Source: Scandinavium vulneris_A (GTDB lineage: Bacteria; Pseudomonadota; Gammaproteobacteria; Enterobacterales; Enterobacteriaceae). From it: a DNA stretch of 64,000 nt. The notes beneath the pieces were generated by a model. That model searched no databases, was not told the DNA's origin, and worked only from the letters and a program-made list of their open reading frames with translations. Positions 9,525 through 18,811 of this stretch are shown piece after piece; position 1 is the stretch's first letter; every line of letters starts with the position of its first letter. A program made the translations under genes and the position numbers. The stretch lies in assembly GCA_046518185.1 (NCBI GenBank), contig JBKGRZ010000001.1, positions 1,240,001 to 1,304,000 of the forward strand, read 5' to 3'.

Positions 9525-10198
9525 TTAACGTACTGATCGTTGAAGATGAACAGGCGATACGTCGCTTTCTGCGCAGCGCGCTGGAAGGCGACGGTTTGCG
9601 CGTGTATGAAGCCGAAACGCTGCAGCGCGGGCTGCTGGAAGCGGCTACCCGCAAACCGGATTTGGTTATTCTCGACCTCGGCCTGCCGGACGGCGATGGC
9701 ATTGAGTTTATCCGTGACTTCCGTCAGTGGAGCCAGGTCCCGGTGATTGTGCTCTCGGCCCGCGCCGAGGAAACGGACAAAATCACCGCCCTGGATGCAG
9801 GTGCCGATGACTATCTCAGCAAGCCGTTTGGCATTGGTGAGCTGCAGGCGCGTTTACGCGTTGCCCTGCGCCGTCACGGTAATGGCGAACAACATCAGCC
9901 GGTGTTTACGTTCTCCGATATTCAGGTCGATATTGCCAGCCACCGCGTTCAGCGCGGCAACGAAGTCATTCATCTGACGCCAATTGAATTCCGTCTGCTG
10001 GCGGTGCTGCTCAATAACCACGGCAAAGTGTTGACCCAGCGCCAGCTGTTAAGTCAGGTTTGGGGACCGAACGCCGTCGAACACAGCCACTATCTGCGCA
10101 TTTATATGGGCCACTTACGGCAGAAGCTGGAAACCGATCCGGCCCGTCCGCAGCATCTGTTAACCGAAACCGGGATCGGTTATCGCTTTATGCTGTAA
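9521..10198 (+). CDS. kdpE: Transcriptional response regulator KdpE
   Basis: A 225-residue OmpR/PhoB-type regulator. The receiver domain has the acidic pocket (VEDEQ), the phosphorylated aspartate in LVILDLGLPDGDG (about residue 52) and the conserved lysine in YLSKPFG. The C-terminal half is a winged helix (LTPIEFRLLAVLLNNHGKVL, then HYLRIYMGHLRQKLE). It starts with GTG inside a GTGA overlap with the kdpD stop, a sign of translational coupling. It activates kdpFABC through the T-rich site near 2310. Confidence 0.98.
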   Translation: MINVLIVEDEQAIRRFLRSALEGDGLRVYEAETLQRGLLEAATRKPDLVILDLGLPDGDGIEFIRDFRQWSQVPVIVLSARAEETDKITALDAGADDYLSKPFGIGELQARLRVALRRHGNGEQHQPVFTFSDIQVDIASHRVQRGNEVIHLTPIEFRLLAVLLNNHGKVLTQRQLLSQVWGPNAVEHSHYLRIYMGHLRQKLETDPARPQHLLTETGIGYRFML

Positions 10199-10210
10199 AC
10201 CCTCATGACC

Positions 10211-10238
10211 GCGTATGCCATAATATTTTGGCATACGC
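10211..10238 (+). terminator. Hairpin after kdpE, candidate terminator
   Basis: A perfect 10-bp stem, GCGTATGCCA with TGGCATACGC, and an 8-nt loop lie 12 bp after the kdpE stop. No T run follows, so intrinsic termination is uncertain; it may instead protect the 3' end. The following AT-rich 10239-10429 holds no gene and presumably contains the speF promoter, which I could not place. Confidence 0.5.
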
Positions 10239-10429
10239 ATTCCACTTAAATAATAAAGAAATACAATTCATTCACATTAAAACAACAATTCAGCATTAAA
10301 TTCCGGGAAACATGCCCGTGCCGATGCGATATTTCTCAATCAATCGTTTATTGTTGATCACCTTCACAGAACAGTTCCTGTTTCCAGATAAAATACCTGC
10401 GCTTTCACTCATTCATGAAGGTTTATATT

Positions 10430-10534
10430 ATGGAAAACAATAACCGAATCATGCCCCATATCAGGCGAACAACGCATATTATGATGTTTGCCCACCGCAA
10501 TAGTTTCGATTTTCACTTCTTTAACGCCCGATAG
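10430..10534 (+). CDS. speFL: Ornithine-sensing leader peptide SpeFL
   Basis: A 34-codon leader peptide, MENNNRIMPHIRRTTHIMMF then AHRNSFDFHFFNAR, almost identical to the known E. coli/Salmonella SpeFL (speF leader). Established work on that family shows that the nascent peptide binds ornithine in the ribosome tunnel and stalls at the end of the frame. That blocks Rho action and induces speF. The conserved C-terminal HRNSFDFHFFNAR is intact. A GAAGG ribosome-binding motif lies about 8 nt upstream. The stop codon sits inside a 7-bp hairpin (CGCCCGA 10525-10531 with TCGGGCG 10545-10551). Confidence 0.93.
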   Translation: MENNNRIMPHIRRTTHIMMFAHRNSFDFHFFNAR

Positions 10535-10750
10535 TCTTCTGACGTCGGGCGCTCAGCATACAGGTCTTTCCTGCTTCTGAACGTACAGGCTACTGCCTGT
10601 AGCTTCCTGCGCTCGTCCTGAAAACCCACTGAAAAAAGCAATGTCCTGATTTTATTATCAGCGAATAACTATTGCCTTTTTCCCGGAACGATCAATTTCC
10701 CCGATTGGAAATTGAGGACCTGCTATTCCCTGAAATTAAAGAGATGAAAA
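10535..10750 (+). promoter_or_regulatory. speF leader region after SpeFL
   Basis: A 216-nt untranslated stretch between the SpeFL stop and speF. It begins with the stop-codon hairpin (to 10551). It then runs through C- and T-rich, G-poor DNA (for example CAGGTCTTTCCTGCTTCTGA and CTGTAGCTTCCTGCGCTCGT) of the kind Rho loads on. This fits the known model in which Rho ends speF mRNA here unless the ribosome stalls on SpeFL. The Rho site is inferred from composition and from the E. coli system. Confidence 0.65.
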
Positions 10751-12949
10751 ATGTCAGAATTAAAAATTGCCGTAAGTTCTTCCTGCCCTGATTGTTTTAC
10801 CAGCGCACGCACTATTATTAATACACAGCACACGCAGTTTATTGATGTCGCCGCCGCCGTATTATCGGTAGCCGATGTTGAGGCCGGAAAGCTCGATGAA
10901 ATAGATGCTACCGGTTATAACCTGCCGGTGTTTATCGCCATTAATAAAGATGAAATCGTGCCAGCAGACTATCTGTCGCGTATTCACGGCGTGTTTGAAC
11001 ATGACGAAACACGCAACGACTTCTATGGCCGTCAACTGGAAGCCGCCGCACATAAATACGAAACGCAGCTGCGGCCGCCGTTCTTCCGCGCATTGGTGGA
11101 TTACGTCCAGCAGGGTAACAGCGCATTCGACTGCCCGGGCCATCAGGGCGGTGAGTTCTTCCGCCGTCATCCGGCCGGTAATCAGTTTGTTGAGTACTTC
11201 GGCGAAACGCTGTTCCGCTCAGATTTGTGCAACGCCGATGTGGCGATGGGCGACCTGCTGATCCACGAAGGTGCGCCCTGCATTGCCCAGCAACACGCGG
11301 CCAAAGTGTTTAATGCCGATAAAACGTATTTCGTGCTCAACGGTACCTCGTCATCGAATAAAGTGGTGCTGAATGCCCTGCTGACCCCGGGCGACCTGGT
11401 GTTGTTTGACCGTAACAATCACAAATCTAACCACCACGGCGCGCTGCTTCAGGCCGGGGCCACCCCGGTGTATCTGGAAACGGCACGCAACCCGTACGGC
11501 TTTATCGGCGGGATTGATGCACACTGCTTTGAAGAGCGTTATCTGCGGGAGTTGATTAGCGAAGTGGCACCGCAGCGTGCCCGCGATGCCCGCCCGTTCC
11601 GTCTGGCGGTGATTCAGTTAGGCACCTACGACGGCACCATTTATAACGCCCGCCAGGTGGTGGATAAGATTGGTCATCTTTGCGATTACATTCTGTTTGA
11701 TTCCGCGTGGGTCGGCTACGAGCAGTTCATTCCGATGATGGCCGATTGCTCGCCGTTGCTGCTGGAACTGAATGAAAATGACCCCGGTATTTTGGTTACC
11801 CAGTCGGTGCATAAACAGCAGGCAGGCTTCTCACAAACCTCACAAATCCACAAGAAAGACAGCCACATCAAGGGTCAGTCGCGCTATGTGCCGCATAAAC
11901 GGCTGAACAATGCGTTTATGATGCACGCCTCCACCAGCCCGTTTTATCCGCTGTTTGCCGCCCTGGATGTGAACGCCAAAATGCATGAAGGCGTGAGTGG
12001 GCGCAACATGTGGATGGACTGCGTGGCGAACGGTATCGACGCGCGCAAGCTTATCCTCGAGAACTGTCAGCACATCCGCCCGTTTGTGCCGCCGGTTATC
12101 AACGGCAAGCCGTGGCATTCATGGCCTACCGAGCAAATTGCCCGTGATTTGAGCTTCTTCCATTTCGTGCCAGGCGAGCGCTGGCATGCGTTTGAAGGCT
12201 ATGCCGAGCATCAGTATTTCGTCGATCCGTGCAAACTGCTGCTGACCACGCCGGGGATCAACGCCGCCAACGGTGAGTACGACGATTTTGGTGTACCGGC
12301 GACCATTCTCGCCAACTTCTTGCGTGAAAATGGCGTCATTCCTGAGAAGTGCGATCTCAACTCAATTCTGTTCCTGCTGACCCCGGCAGAAGACATGGCG
12401 AAGCTGCAACAGCTGGTCGCCCTGCTGGTGCGTTTCGAAAAACTGCTGGAGGATGATGCCCCATTGCAGGAGGTTTTACCGGCGCTGTATCGCCAGTATG
12501 AGCATCGCTATGCCGGGTATACCCTGCGCCAACTGTGCCTTGAAATGCATCAGCTTTATGCCCGCCATGATGTGAAGCAGCTGCAAAAAGAGATGTTCCG
12601 TAAGGCGCATTTCCCGCAGGTCAGCCTGAATCCGCAGGAGGCTAACTACGCCTATCTGCGCGGCGAGGTCGAACTGGTGGCGCTCCCGCAGGCCGAAGGT
12701 CGGATTGCCGCGGAAGGCGCCCTGCCGTATCCACCGGGGGTATTGTGCGTGGTGCCGGGGGAAATCTGGAGCGGTGCCGTGCTGCGCTATTTCACCGCCC
12801 TCGAAGAAGGCATCAATCTGCTGCCTGGTTTTGCGCCGGAGCTGCAGGGCGTTTACATCCAGGAAGTCGATGGTCGCAAGCAGGTGTGGTGTTACGTGAT
12901 AGCCTCCCGTGACGCCCAGCAGCCACAGCTGAAAGGGAGTGCATTATGA
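10751..12949 (+). CDS. speF: Inducible ornithine decarboxylase SpeF
   Basis: Cytosolic PLP enzyme that converts ornithine to putrescine, consuming a proton at low pH. It has 732 residues, the usual length of the acid-inducible group III Orn/Lys/Arg decarboxylases. It has an N-terminal wing domain (1-110), a PLP fold with SVHKQQAGFSQ carrying the Schiff-base lysine, GTSSSNK and a C-terminal domain. GAAATTAAAGAG before the ATG gives the ribosome-binding site. It overlaps potE by 4 bp (ATGA), so decarboxylase and antiporter are made together as an acid-resistance pair. Confidence 0.99.
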   Translation: MSELKIAVSSSCPDCFTSARTIINTQHTQFIDVAAAVLSVADVEAGKLDEIDATGYNLPVFIAINKDEIVPADYLSRIHGVFEHDETRNDFYGRQLEAAAHKYETQLRPPFFRALVDYVQQGNSAFDCPGHQGGEFFRRHPAGNQFVEYFGETLFRSDLCNADVAMGDLLIHEGAPCIAQQHAAKVFNADKTYFVLNGTSSSNKVVLNALLTPGDLVLFDRNNHKSNHHGALLQAGATPVYLETARNPYGFIGGIDAHCFEERYLRELISEVAPQRARDARPFRLAVIQLGTYDGTIYNARQVVDKIGHLCDYILFDSAWVGYEQFIPMMADCSPLLLELNENDPGILVTQSVHKQQAGFSQTSQIHKKDSHIKGQSRYVPHKRLNNAFMMHASTSPFYPLFAALDVNAKMHEGVSGRNMWMDCVANGIDARKLILENCQHIRPFVPPVINGKPWHSWPTEQIARDLSFFHFVPGERWHAFEGYAEHQYFVDPCKLLLTTPGINAANGEYDDFGVPATILANFLRENGVIPEKCDLNSILFLLTPAEDMAKLQQLVALLVRFEKLLEDDAPLQEVLPALYRQYEHRYAGYTLRQLCLEMHQLYARHDVKQLQKEMFRKAHFPQVSLNPQEANYAYLRGEVELVALPQAEGRIAAEGALPYPPGVLCVVPGEIWSGAVLRYFTALEEGINLLPGFAPELQGVYIQEVDGRKQVWCYVIASRDAQQPQLKGSAL

Positions 12950-14259
12950 GTAAATCGAACAAGATGGGCGTGGTCCAGCTCACCATTCTGACGATGGTGA
13001 ATATGATGGGCTCCGGGATAATCATGCTGCCGACCAAGCTCGCGGAAGTGGGCACCATTTCGATTATCTCGTGGCTGGTGACCGCCGTCGGATCCACCGC
13101 CCTGGCATGGGCCTTCGCCAAATGCGGGATGTTCAGCCGTAAATCTGGCGGCATGGGCGGTTACGCCGAGTATGCCTTTGGGAAGTCGGGCAACTTCATG
13201 GCCAACTATACCTACGGCGTGTCGCTGCTGATTGCCAACGTGGCGATCGCCATTTCGGCGGTGGGCTATGGCACCGAGCTGTTCGGCGTCACCCTTAGCC
13301 CGATAGAAATTGGGCTGGCGACCATCGGCGTGCTGTGGCTGTGTACCATCGCCAACTTTGGCGGGGCGCGTATTACCGGACAGATCAGCAGCGTCACCGT
13401 CTGGGGGGTGATCATCCCGGTCGTCGGCTTGTGCATCATCGGCTGGTTCTGGTTCAGCCCGACGATGTACGTTGAATCCTGGAACCCGCACCACGTGCCG
13501 TTCTTTAGCGCGGTGGGGTCGTCTATCGCTATGACGCTGTGGGCATTCCTCGGTCTGGAATCCGCCTGCGCCAATACCGACGTGGTAGAAAATCCGGAAC
13601 GCAACGTGCCGATTGCGGTACTCGGTGGCACCTTAGGCGCGGCGGTGATTTACATCGTCTCGACCAACGTTATTGCCGGGATTGTGCCGAACATCGACCT
13701 GGCCAGCTCCACCGCACCGTTTGGTCTGGCCTTTGCGCAGATGTTCACGCCGGAAGTTGGGAAAGTGATCATGGGCCTGATGGTGATGTCGTGCTGCGGG
13801 TCGCTGCTGGGTTGGCAGTTCACCATCGCTCAGGTGTTTAAATCTTCGGCGGACGAAGGGTACTTCCCGAAAGTGTTTTCCCGTTTGTCCCGGGCAGATG
13901 CGCCGGTTCAGGGCATGTTGACGATTGTCGTCATCCAGTCCGGGCTGTCGCTGATGACCATTAGCCCCTCGCTGAATAATCAGTTTAACGTGCTGGTCAA
14001 TTTGGCTGTGGTGACCAACATCATTCCGTATATTCTGTCGATGGCGGCGCTGGTTATCATTCAGAAAGTGGCGAACGTGGCACCGGGTAAAGCTAAGGCC
14101 GCCAACGTGGTGGCATTTATCGGGGCAATGTACAGCTTCTATGCGCTGTATTCGTCCGGTGAAGAAGCGATGCTCTGGGGTGCGATTGTCACCTTTATGG
14201 GCTGGACGCTGTACGGTCTGGTGTCTCCCCGCTTTGAATTGAAGAATAAACACAGCTAA
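12946..14259 (+). CDS. potE: Putrescine-ornithine antiporter PotE
   Basis: A 437-residue APC-superfamily inner-membrane transporter with about 12 helices (439 in E. coli). It exchanges internal putrescine for external ornithine, completing the SpeF cycle, and can also take up putrescine by proton symport. The N-terminal GSGIIMLPTKLAEVG motif in helix 1, the SGGMGGYAEYAFGKSG loop and the ALWAFLGLESA-like helix 6 (here MTLWAFLGLESACANTD) are family features. It is translationally coupled to speF and ends at a strong terminator. Confidence 0.98.
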   Translation: MSKSNKMGVVQLTILTMVNMMGSGIIMLPTKLAEVGTISIISWLVTAVGSTALAWAFAKCGMFSRKSGGMGGYAEYAFGKSGNFMANYTYGVSLLIANVAIAISAVGYGTELFGVTLSPIEIGLATIGVLWLCTIANFGGARITGQISSVTVWGVIIPVVGLCIIGWFWFSPTMYVESWNPHHVPFFSAVGSSIAMTLWAFLGLESACANTDVVENPERNVPIAVLGGTLGAAVIYIVSTNVIAGIVPNIDLASSTAPFGLAFAQMFTPEVGKVIMGLMVMSCCGSLLGWQFTIAQVFKSSADEGYFPKVFSRLSRADAPVQGMLTIVVIQSGLSLMTISPSLNNQFNVLVNLAVVTNIIPYILSMAALVIIQKVANVAPGKAKAANVVAFIGAMYSFYALYSSGEEAMLWGAIVTFMGWTLYGLVSPRFELKNKHS

Positions 14260-14261
14260 TA

Positions 14262-14288
14262 AAAAAGGGAGCCTTTCGGCTCCCTTTC
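14262..14288 (+). terminator. Rho-independent terminator of speF-potE
   Basis: The stem GGGAGCC/GGCTCCC with loop TTTC is flanked by an A run and by TTT. It lies 2 bp after the potE stop. It sits between the convergent potE and pgm genes and may work in both directions. Confidence 0.9.
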
Positions 14289-14316
14289 TCACTGTTCACG
14301 TAATCTGTTCACGCGA

Positions 14317-15957
14317 TCAGGCGTTTTTCAGCACTTCACTCACAATCTCTACCGCTTCTTTCTCAATCAGCTGACGGTGTTCGGCACCGAGGAAGCTTTC
14401 ACAGTAGATTTTGTACGCATCTTCCGTACCGGATGGACGCGCGGCAAACCAGCCATTTTGGGTCATCACTTTCAGACCGCCAATGGAGGCGCCATTGCCC
14501 GGCGCGGCAGTCAGACGCGCGGTGATCGGGTCCCCCGCCAGGGTATCTGCACTGACCATCTCCGGAGAGAGTTTGGACAGCGCTGCTTTCTGCGCCGAGG
14601 TGGCCGGAGCCTGCAGACGGTTGTAGCTCGGGGCGCCAAAACGCTCGGCCAGTTCGTCATAGTGTTGCTGCGGATTTTTTCCGGTGACGGCAGTAATTTC
14701 TGCCGCCAGCAGGCACATGATGATCCCGTCTTTGTCGGTAGACCACGGCGTGCCGTCAAAACGCAGGAACGATGCCCCGGCGCTCTCTTCACCGCCAAAG
14801 CCGAAGCTGCCGTCGAACAGACCCTCAACGAACCACTTGAAGCCAACCGGCACTTCAACCAGTTTGCGGCCCAGGGCCTCAACCACACGGTCAATCATCG
14901 CCGAAGAGACCAGGGTTTTACCCACGGCCACGTCTTTGCCCCACTGCGGACGATGCTGGAACAGGTAATTGATGGCAACCGCCAGGTAGTGGTTTGGATT
15001 CATCAGACCAGCCGGAGTGACGATCCCGTGACGGTCGTAATCCGGGTCATTGGCAAACGCCAGGTCGAACTTATCACGCAGTGCCAGCAGGCCCGCCATC
15101 GCACATTCGGAGGAGCAATCCATGCGGATCGCACCGTCTTTATCGAGGTGCATAAAGCGGAAGGTCTGATCGACGTGATCGTTGACGATGGTCAGGTCAA
15201 GCTTGTAGAACTCGGCAATGCGTTTCCAGTATTCAATCCCGGAGCCGCCTAACGGATCGACGCCCAGCTTCAGGCCTGCTTTCTGGATGGCTTTGATATC
15301 GACGATATCCGCCAGGCCTTCGATGAATGGCTGCACCAGATCCTGTTCTTTAATATGACCCGACGCCCAGGCCTCATCCAGAGACAGACGCTTGACGCCT
15401 TTCAGGCCATCGGCCAGCAGCGCGTTAGCACGGTCTTCGACCACTTTGGTGACGTTGGTATCAGCCGGGCCACCGTTTGGCGGGTTGTACTTGATACCGC
15501 CATCATCCGGCGGGTTGTGCGAAGGGGTGATGACGATACCGTCAGCCTGCGCCCCCCCTTTTTTGTTGTGAACCAGGATAGCGTTGGAAATGGCAGGCGT
15601 TGGCGTATAGCCGTTATCTTCCTGAACAATGACATCTACACCATTGGCGGCCAGCACTTCCAGTACCGAGATGATCGCCGGTTCTGACAGCGCGTGGGTA
15701 TCCTTCCCGACGTAGCACGGTCCGGTGATGCCATTTTTGGCACGATTTTCCGCAATGGCCTGAGCGATAGCCAGGATATGCGGTTCGTTAAAGCTATGAC
15801 GGGCGGCGCTTCCACGGTGACCGGAAGTGCCGAATTTCACCGCGTGTTCTGCGTTACCCACTTCAGGTTTCAGCACGTAGTACTGAGACGTCAGCTGGGC
15901 GACGTTGATCAAATCACTCTGTTGTGCAGGCTGACCCGCACGGTTATGAGTTGCCAT
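14317..15957 (-). CDS. pgm: Phosphoglucomutase (alpha-D-glucose phosphate-specific)
   Basis: A 546-residue cytosolic enzyme interconverting glucose 1-phosphate and glucose 6-phosphate for glycogen, trehalose and UDP-glucose synthesis; same length as E. coli Pgm. It has the substrate loop KFGTSGHRGS, the catalytic phosphoserine in ITPSHNPPDDGG, the metal-binding loop DPDYDRHG, the sugar loop GGEESAGASF and the phosphate-binding end RPSGTEDAYKIY. The start at 15957 (MATHNRAGQP) matches the family. An ATG 45 bp further out would add a basic 15-residue tail that lies in the seqA-pgm gap, so I reject it. It lies 19 bp after seqA, in one operon. Confidence 0.98.
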   Translation of the reverse strand: MATHNRAGQPAQQSDLINVAQLTSQYYVLKPEVGNAEHAVKFGTSGHRGSAARHSFNEPHILAIAQAIAENRAKNGITGPCYVGKDTHALSEPAIISVLEVLAANGVDVIVQEDNGYTPTPAISNAILVHNKKGGAQADGIVITPSHNPPDDGGIKYNPPNGGPADTNVTKVVEDRANALLADGLKGVKRLSLDEAWASGHIKEQDLVQPFIEGLADIVDIKAIQKAGLKLGVDPLGGSGIEYWKRIAEFYKLDLTIVNDHVDQTFRFMHLDKDGAIRMDCSSECAMAGLLALRDKFDLAFANDPDYDRHGIVTPAGLMNPNHYLAVAINYLFQHRPQWGKDVAVGKTLVSSAMIDRVVEALGRKLVEVPVGFKWFVEGLFDGSFGFGGEESAGASFLRFDGTPWSTDKDGIIMCLLAAEITAVTGKNPQQHYDELAERFGAPSYNRLQAPATSAQKAALSKLSPEMVSADTLAGDPITARLTAAPGNGASIGGLKVMTQNGWFAARPSGTEDAYKIYCESFLGAEHRQLIEKEAVEIVSEVLKNA

Positions 15958-15976
15958 TGCCTGGTCCTTCTTATGC

Positions 15977-16528
15977 TTAGATAGTGCCGCAAACCTTTTC
16001 AATTAATTCCGCGGGGAACTGCATTGACTGCATGATGTGTTCGACCATGCTGCATTTACGACCGGTATTGGTATTCGTTATCACCCAGTACGGGGTCTCA
16101 GGCACTTGCTTAGGCTTGGTCTGATTGCCGTTTTTCAGCAACGTCGCTTCATCAACCGCGAAGTAGACGCGCGTGCGGCCATGCAGGGACTCAGTCGCCT
16201 CAGCAAATGCTTTGTTGTTTAAGGAGTAAAGTGTAGTCAGCACCAGCAAGAAACGGTTGACCGCTTTCTTCTGCTCAGCGTATTCGTCAGAAAGCAGCAG
16301 CTCACGCACCGCGCGAACGTTATCTTTCGGCGAAGCGACTTTTTTGACCGCAGCGACGACCGGTGCAGAAGCAGGTGCCGGGGTCTCTTTGGCTACGGTT
16401 GCTGCAGCTTGTGGTACGGCAGAAATTTTCAGCATACGCCGTAAAATGTCGGATGCGCTCTCGCCAATGTGCTTAGTGTGGCTGGCAATAAAGCCGTAGA
16501 GTTCGTCATCAACTTCGATCGTTTTCAT
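15977..16528 (-). CDS. seqA: Negative modulator of replication initiation SeqA
   Basis: A 183-residue DNA-binding protein (181 in E. coli). It holds hemimethylated GATC sites after replication, delays re-initiation at oriC and organises new DNA. Residues 1-40 (MKTIEVDDELYGFIASHTKH) form the oligomerisation domain. The C-terminal 110 residues are the hemimethylated-DNA domain, with the contact loops GRTRVYF, GNQTKPKQVP and TNTNTGRKCSM. The linker is rich in Ala, Pro and Val and diverges from E. coli. I chose the start at 16528 because it gives the family N-terminus; an upstream ATG would add eleven unrelated residues. Confidence 0.98.
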   Translation of the reverse strand: MKTIEVDDELYGFIASHTKHIGESASDILRRMLKISAVPQAAATVAKETPAPASAPVVAAVKKVASPKDNVRAVRELLLSDEYAEQKKAVNRFLLVLTTLYSLNNKAFAEATESLHGRTRVYFAVDEATLLKNGNQTKPKQVPETPYWVITNTNTGRKCSMVEHIMQSMQFPAELIEKVCGTI

Positions 16529-16701
16529 CTTAATCCAGTGAGATATCTTTTCTGAATACAAGTCGTTGGGATTATAAGGACAAAACCCAACAGCGGATAG
16601 CGTGTCGGCAAAAACTCAGACGACTACTGAGTGTTGCAGCCGGGCGGCAGAATGCTCAACATGATACCCTAACCCGACGTAGCGAAAAAAAGAACTTTGC
16701 C

Positions 16702-17466
16702 ATGAAATTAAACAGCCGAGCGCAAACTGCACAAAACCTGCACACTAATTCTCCCATCGTCCTGGTTCACGGCCTTTTCGGTAGCCTGGATAACCTCGGG
16801 ATCCTCGCGAGGGATCTGGTTGTCGACCACGATATTCTGCAAGTCGACATGCGTAACCACGGCCTTTCCCCGCGATCCGCGGAAATGACCTATCCGGCGA
16901 TGGCACAGGATCTTCTCGACACGCTCGATGCCAACGGCATTGAAAAAGCCACGTTGATCGGCCATTCCATGGGCGGGAAAGCGGTGATGGCGTTTACCGC
17001 CCTGGCGCCAGAACGCGTCGGAAAATGGGTGGCGATAGATATTGCTCCGGTGAATTATCAGGTGCGTCGTCACGATGAAATCTTTGCGGCCATCAACGCG
17101 GTGACCGAAGCCGCTGTCTCAAACCGTCAGCAGGCGGCAGAGGTTATGCGCCAGCATATTAATGAAGAAGGCGTGATTCAGTTCCTGTTGAAATCTTTTG
17201 TCGACGGCGAATGGCGCTTCAACGTGCCCGCATTGTGGGATCAATACGAGCACATCGTCGGTTGGGAACCGATTCCCGCATGGGACCACCCTGCCCTGTT
17301 TATTGCTGGCGGCAACTCGCCTTATGTCACCAACGCGTACCGCGACGCCCTGTTAGCGCAGTTCCCACAGGCGCGAGCGCACGTGATTGCCGGGGCCGGA
17401 CACTGGGTTCATGCTGAAAAACCGGATGCGGTACTCCGCGCTATCCGTCGCTACCTGGCGGAATGA
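16702..17466 (+). CDS. ybfF: Alpha/beta hydrolase esterase YbfF
   Basis: A 254-residue alpha/beta hydrolase matching E. coli YbfF, an esterase active on short-chain and palmitoyl-CoA-like esters in vitro. It shows the oxyanion region PIVLVHGLFGS, the nucleophile elbow GHSMGG (serine near residue 89), an aspartate in VAIDIAPVNY and the catalytic histidine in AGAGHWVHAE near the end. It is divergent from seqA. The physiological substrate is not known. Confidence 0.95.
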   Translation: MKLNSRAQTAQNLHTNSPIVLVHGLFGSLDNLGILARDLVVDHDILQVDMRNHGLSPRSAEMTYPAMAQDLLDTLDANGIEKATLIGHSMGGKAVMAFTALAPERVGKWVAIDIAPVNYQVRRHDEIFAAINAVTEAAVSNRQQAAEVMRQHINEEGVIQFLLKSFVDGEWRFNVPALWDQYEHIVGWEPIPAWDHPALFIAGGNSPYVTNAYRDALLAQFPQARAHVIAGAGHWVHAEKPDAVLRAIRRYLAE

Positions 17467-17597
17467 TTAAAATCCGAGCAAGCAAGCGCCATTGTGGCTC
17501 CCGGCGTTGGCGTGTGGGTTTCGCTCATGTATGATTGCGCGCTATCTGCGCCGGGCCTGTCGTCTGGCGGCTTGTTTCCCCGAAGTCACTCTGAATC

Positions 17598-17891
17598 ATG
17601 GCAAAAGAACAAACGGACCGAACGACATTAGATTTGTTCGCAAACGAGCGTCGCCCGGGAAGGCCGAAAACCAATCCGCTCTCACGCGACGAACAGTTAC
17701 GCATTAATAAGCGTAATCAGCTGAAACGCGACAAAAGCAACGGTCTCAAACGCGTTGAGCTTAAGCTCAATAACGATGCCGTTGACGCGCTCAATGAGCT
17801 GGCGGATGCCAGAAACATGAGCCGCAGCGAGCTTATCGAAGAGATACTGATGCAACAACTGGCTGCGTTACACGGCCAGGAACGTGACTGA
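17598..17891 (+). CDS. ybfE: LexA-regulated protein YbfE, CopB-type family
   Basis: A 97-residue basic protein with the same length and sequence pattern as E. coli YbfE. It has a low-complexity basic N-terminal half (RRPGRPKTNPLSRDEQLRIN) and a C-terminal ribbon-helix-helix-like segment (LKRVELKLNNDAVDALNELA, then DARNMSRSELIEE). The fold suggests DNA binding. In E. coli the gene is reported to be under LexA control, but I found no clear CTGT-N8-ACAG box in 17467-17597, so SOS regulation here is unproven. Confidence 0.9.
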   Translation: MAKEQTDRTTLDLFANERRPGRPKTNPLSRDEQLRINKRNQLKRDKSNGLKRVELKLNNDAVDALNELADARNMSRSELIEEILMQQLAALHGQERD

Positions 17892-18039
17892 AAACACGAA
17901 ATCTTTCACTTTCATTTAGCAGTGAGTGCAGTACGGCGCAATTGCAGTTCCCGCGCACTTCTCCTCCTGCTATCATTGCCTTTATCTGTGGGCAACATTC
18001 CACCATCATTTCATTACGTTTCAAGAGGTTATTTTACTC

Positions 18040-18570
18040 ATGGCAATCACAGGTATTTTTTTCGGCAGCGACACCGGTAACACCGAAAATATTGCGAAGA
18101 TGATCCAGAAGCAGCTGGGCAAAGACGTTGCCGAGGTGCATGACATTGCCAAGAGCAGTAAAGAAGACCTCGAAGGTTTCGACATTCTGCTGCTGGGTAT
18201 CCCAACCTGGTACTACGGTGAAGCACAGTGTGACTGGGACGACTTCTTCCCGACGCTGGAAGAGGTAGACTTCAACGGCAAACTGGTGGCCCTGTTTGGC
18301 TGTGGCGATCAGGAAGACTACGCAGAATATTTCTGTGATGCGCTGGGCACCATCCGCGACATCATCGAACCGCGCGGCGCGACCATTGTCGGTCACTGGC
18401 CAACCGAAGGCTACCATTTCGAAGCCTCTAAAGGTCTGGCCGATGACAACCATTTTGTTGGTCTGGCCATTGATGAAGATCGCCAGCCTGAACTGACCGC
18501 TGAACGCGTTCAGAAGTGGGTAAAACAAATCTCTGAAGAGCTGCACCTGGAAGAGATCAAGAACGCCTGA
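18040..18570 (+). CDS. fldA: Flavodoxin 1
   Basis: A 176-residue essential electron carrier with FMN. It supplies electrons to radical-SAM and other enzymes, including IspG/IspH, BioB, pyruvate formate-lyase activase and methionine synthase reactivation. The phosphate loop GSDTGNTENIA is at residues 8-18. The isoalloxazine-stacking loops TWYYGEAQCDWDDF and GCGDQEDYAEYFCDA are intact. The start at 18040 follows AAGAGGT. The frame is open further upstream, but those residues are not flavodoxin-like. It lies directly upstream of fur, as in E. coli. Confidence 0.98.
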   Translation: MAITGIFFGSDTGNTENIAKMIQKQLGKDVAEVHDIAKSSKEDLEGFDILLLGIPTWYYGEAQCDWDDFFPTLEEVDFNGKLVALFGCGDQEDYAEYFCDALGTIRDIIEPRGATIVGHWPTEGYHFEASKGLADDNHFVGLAIDEDRQPELTAERVQKWVKQISEELHLEEIKNA

Positions 18571-18577
18571 TGATGTC

Positions 18578-18603
18578 ACGGCGCAGCGCCTGCGTTGCGC
18601 CGT
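18578..18603 (+). terminator. Hairpin after fldA, candidate terminator
   Basis: A 12-bp stem with one G-T wobble (ACGGCGCAGCGC with GCGTTGCGCCGT) starts 8 bp after the fldA stop. There is no real T run downstream, so termination is likely but not certain. The remaining 18604-18896 gap is AT-rich and carries the fur promoter, the Fur box and the fur leader. Confidence 0.55.
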
Positions 18604-18811
18604 ATGATTGATGAACAAATCGATAGATTGCGTAAAATTAATAGTTATAAGCAATCAAATTAATCGCTACAAATTTTTAACTTTTGAGCACATATCTGTA
18701 CAATGTCTTCTGTTTTGACGAGGTCGGATGTTTCGCTTTGCAGATGATGCCTCGTTTCTGAAAAGCATACTTTGCTCAGGGTTTGCAGTTTTCATTTAGG
18801 CACCGCAGTCC

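Noticed and set aside
17467..17597. LexA box before ybfE
   Set aside because: No CTGT-N8-ACAG or close variant was seen, although the E. coli gene is described as LexA-regulated.
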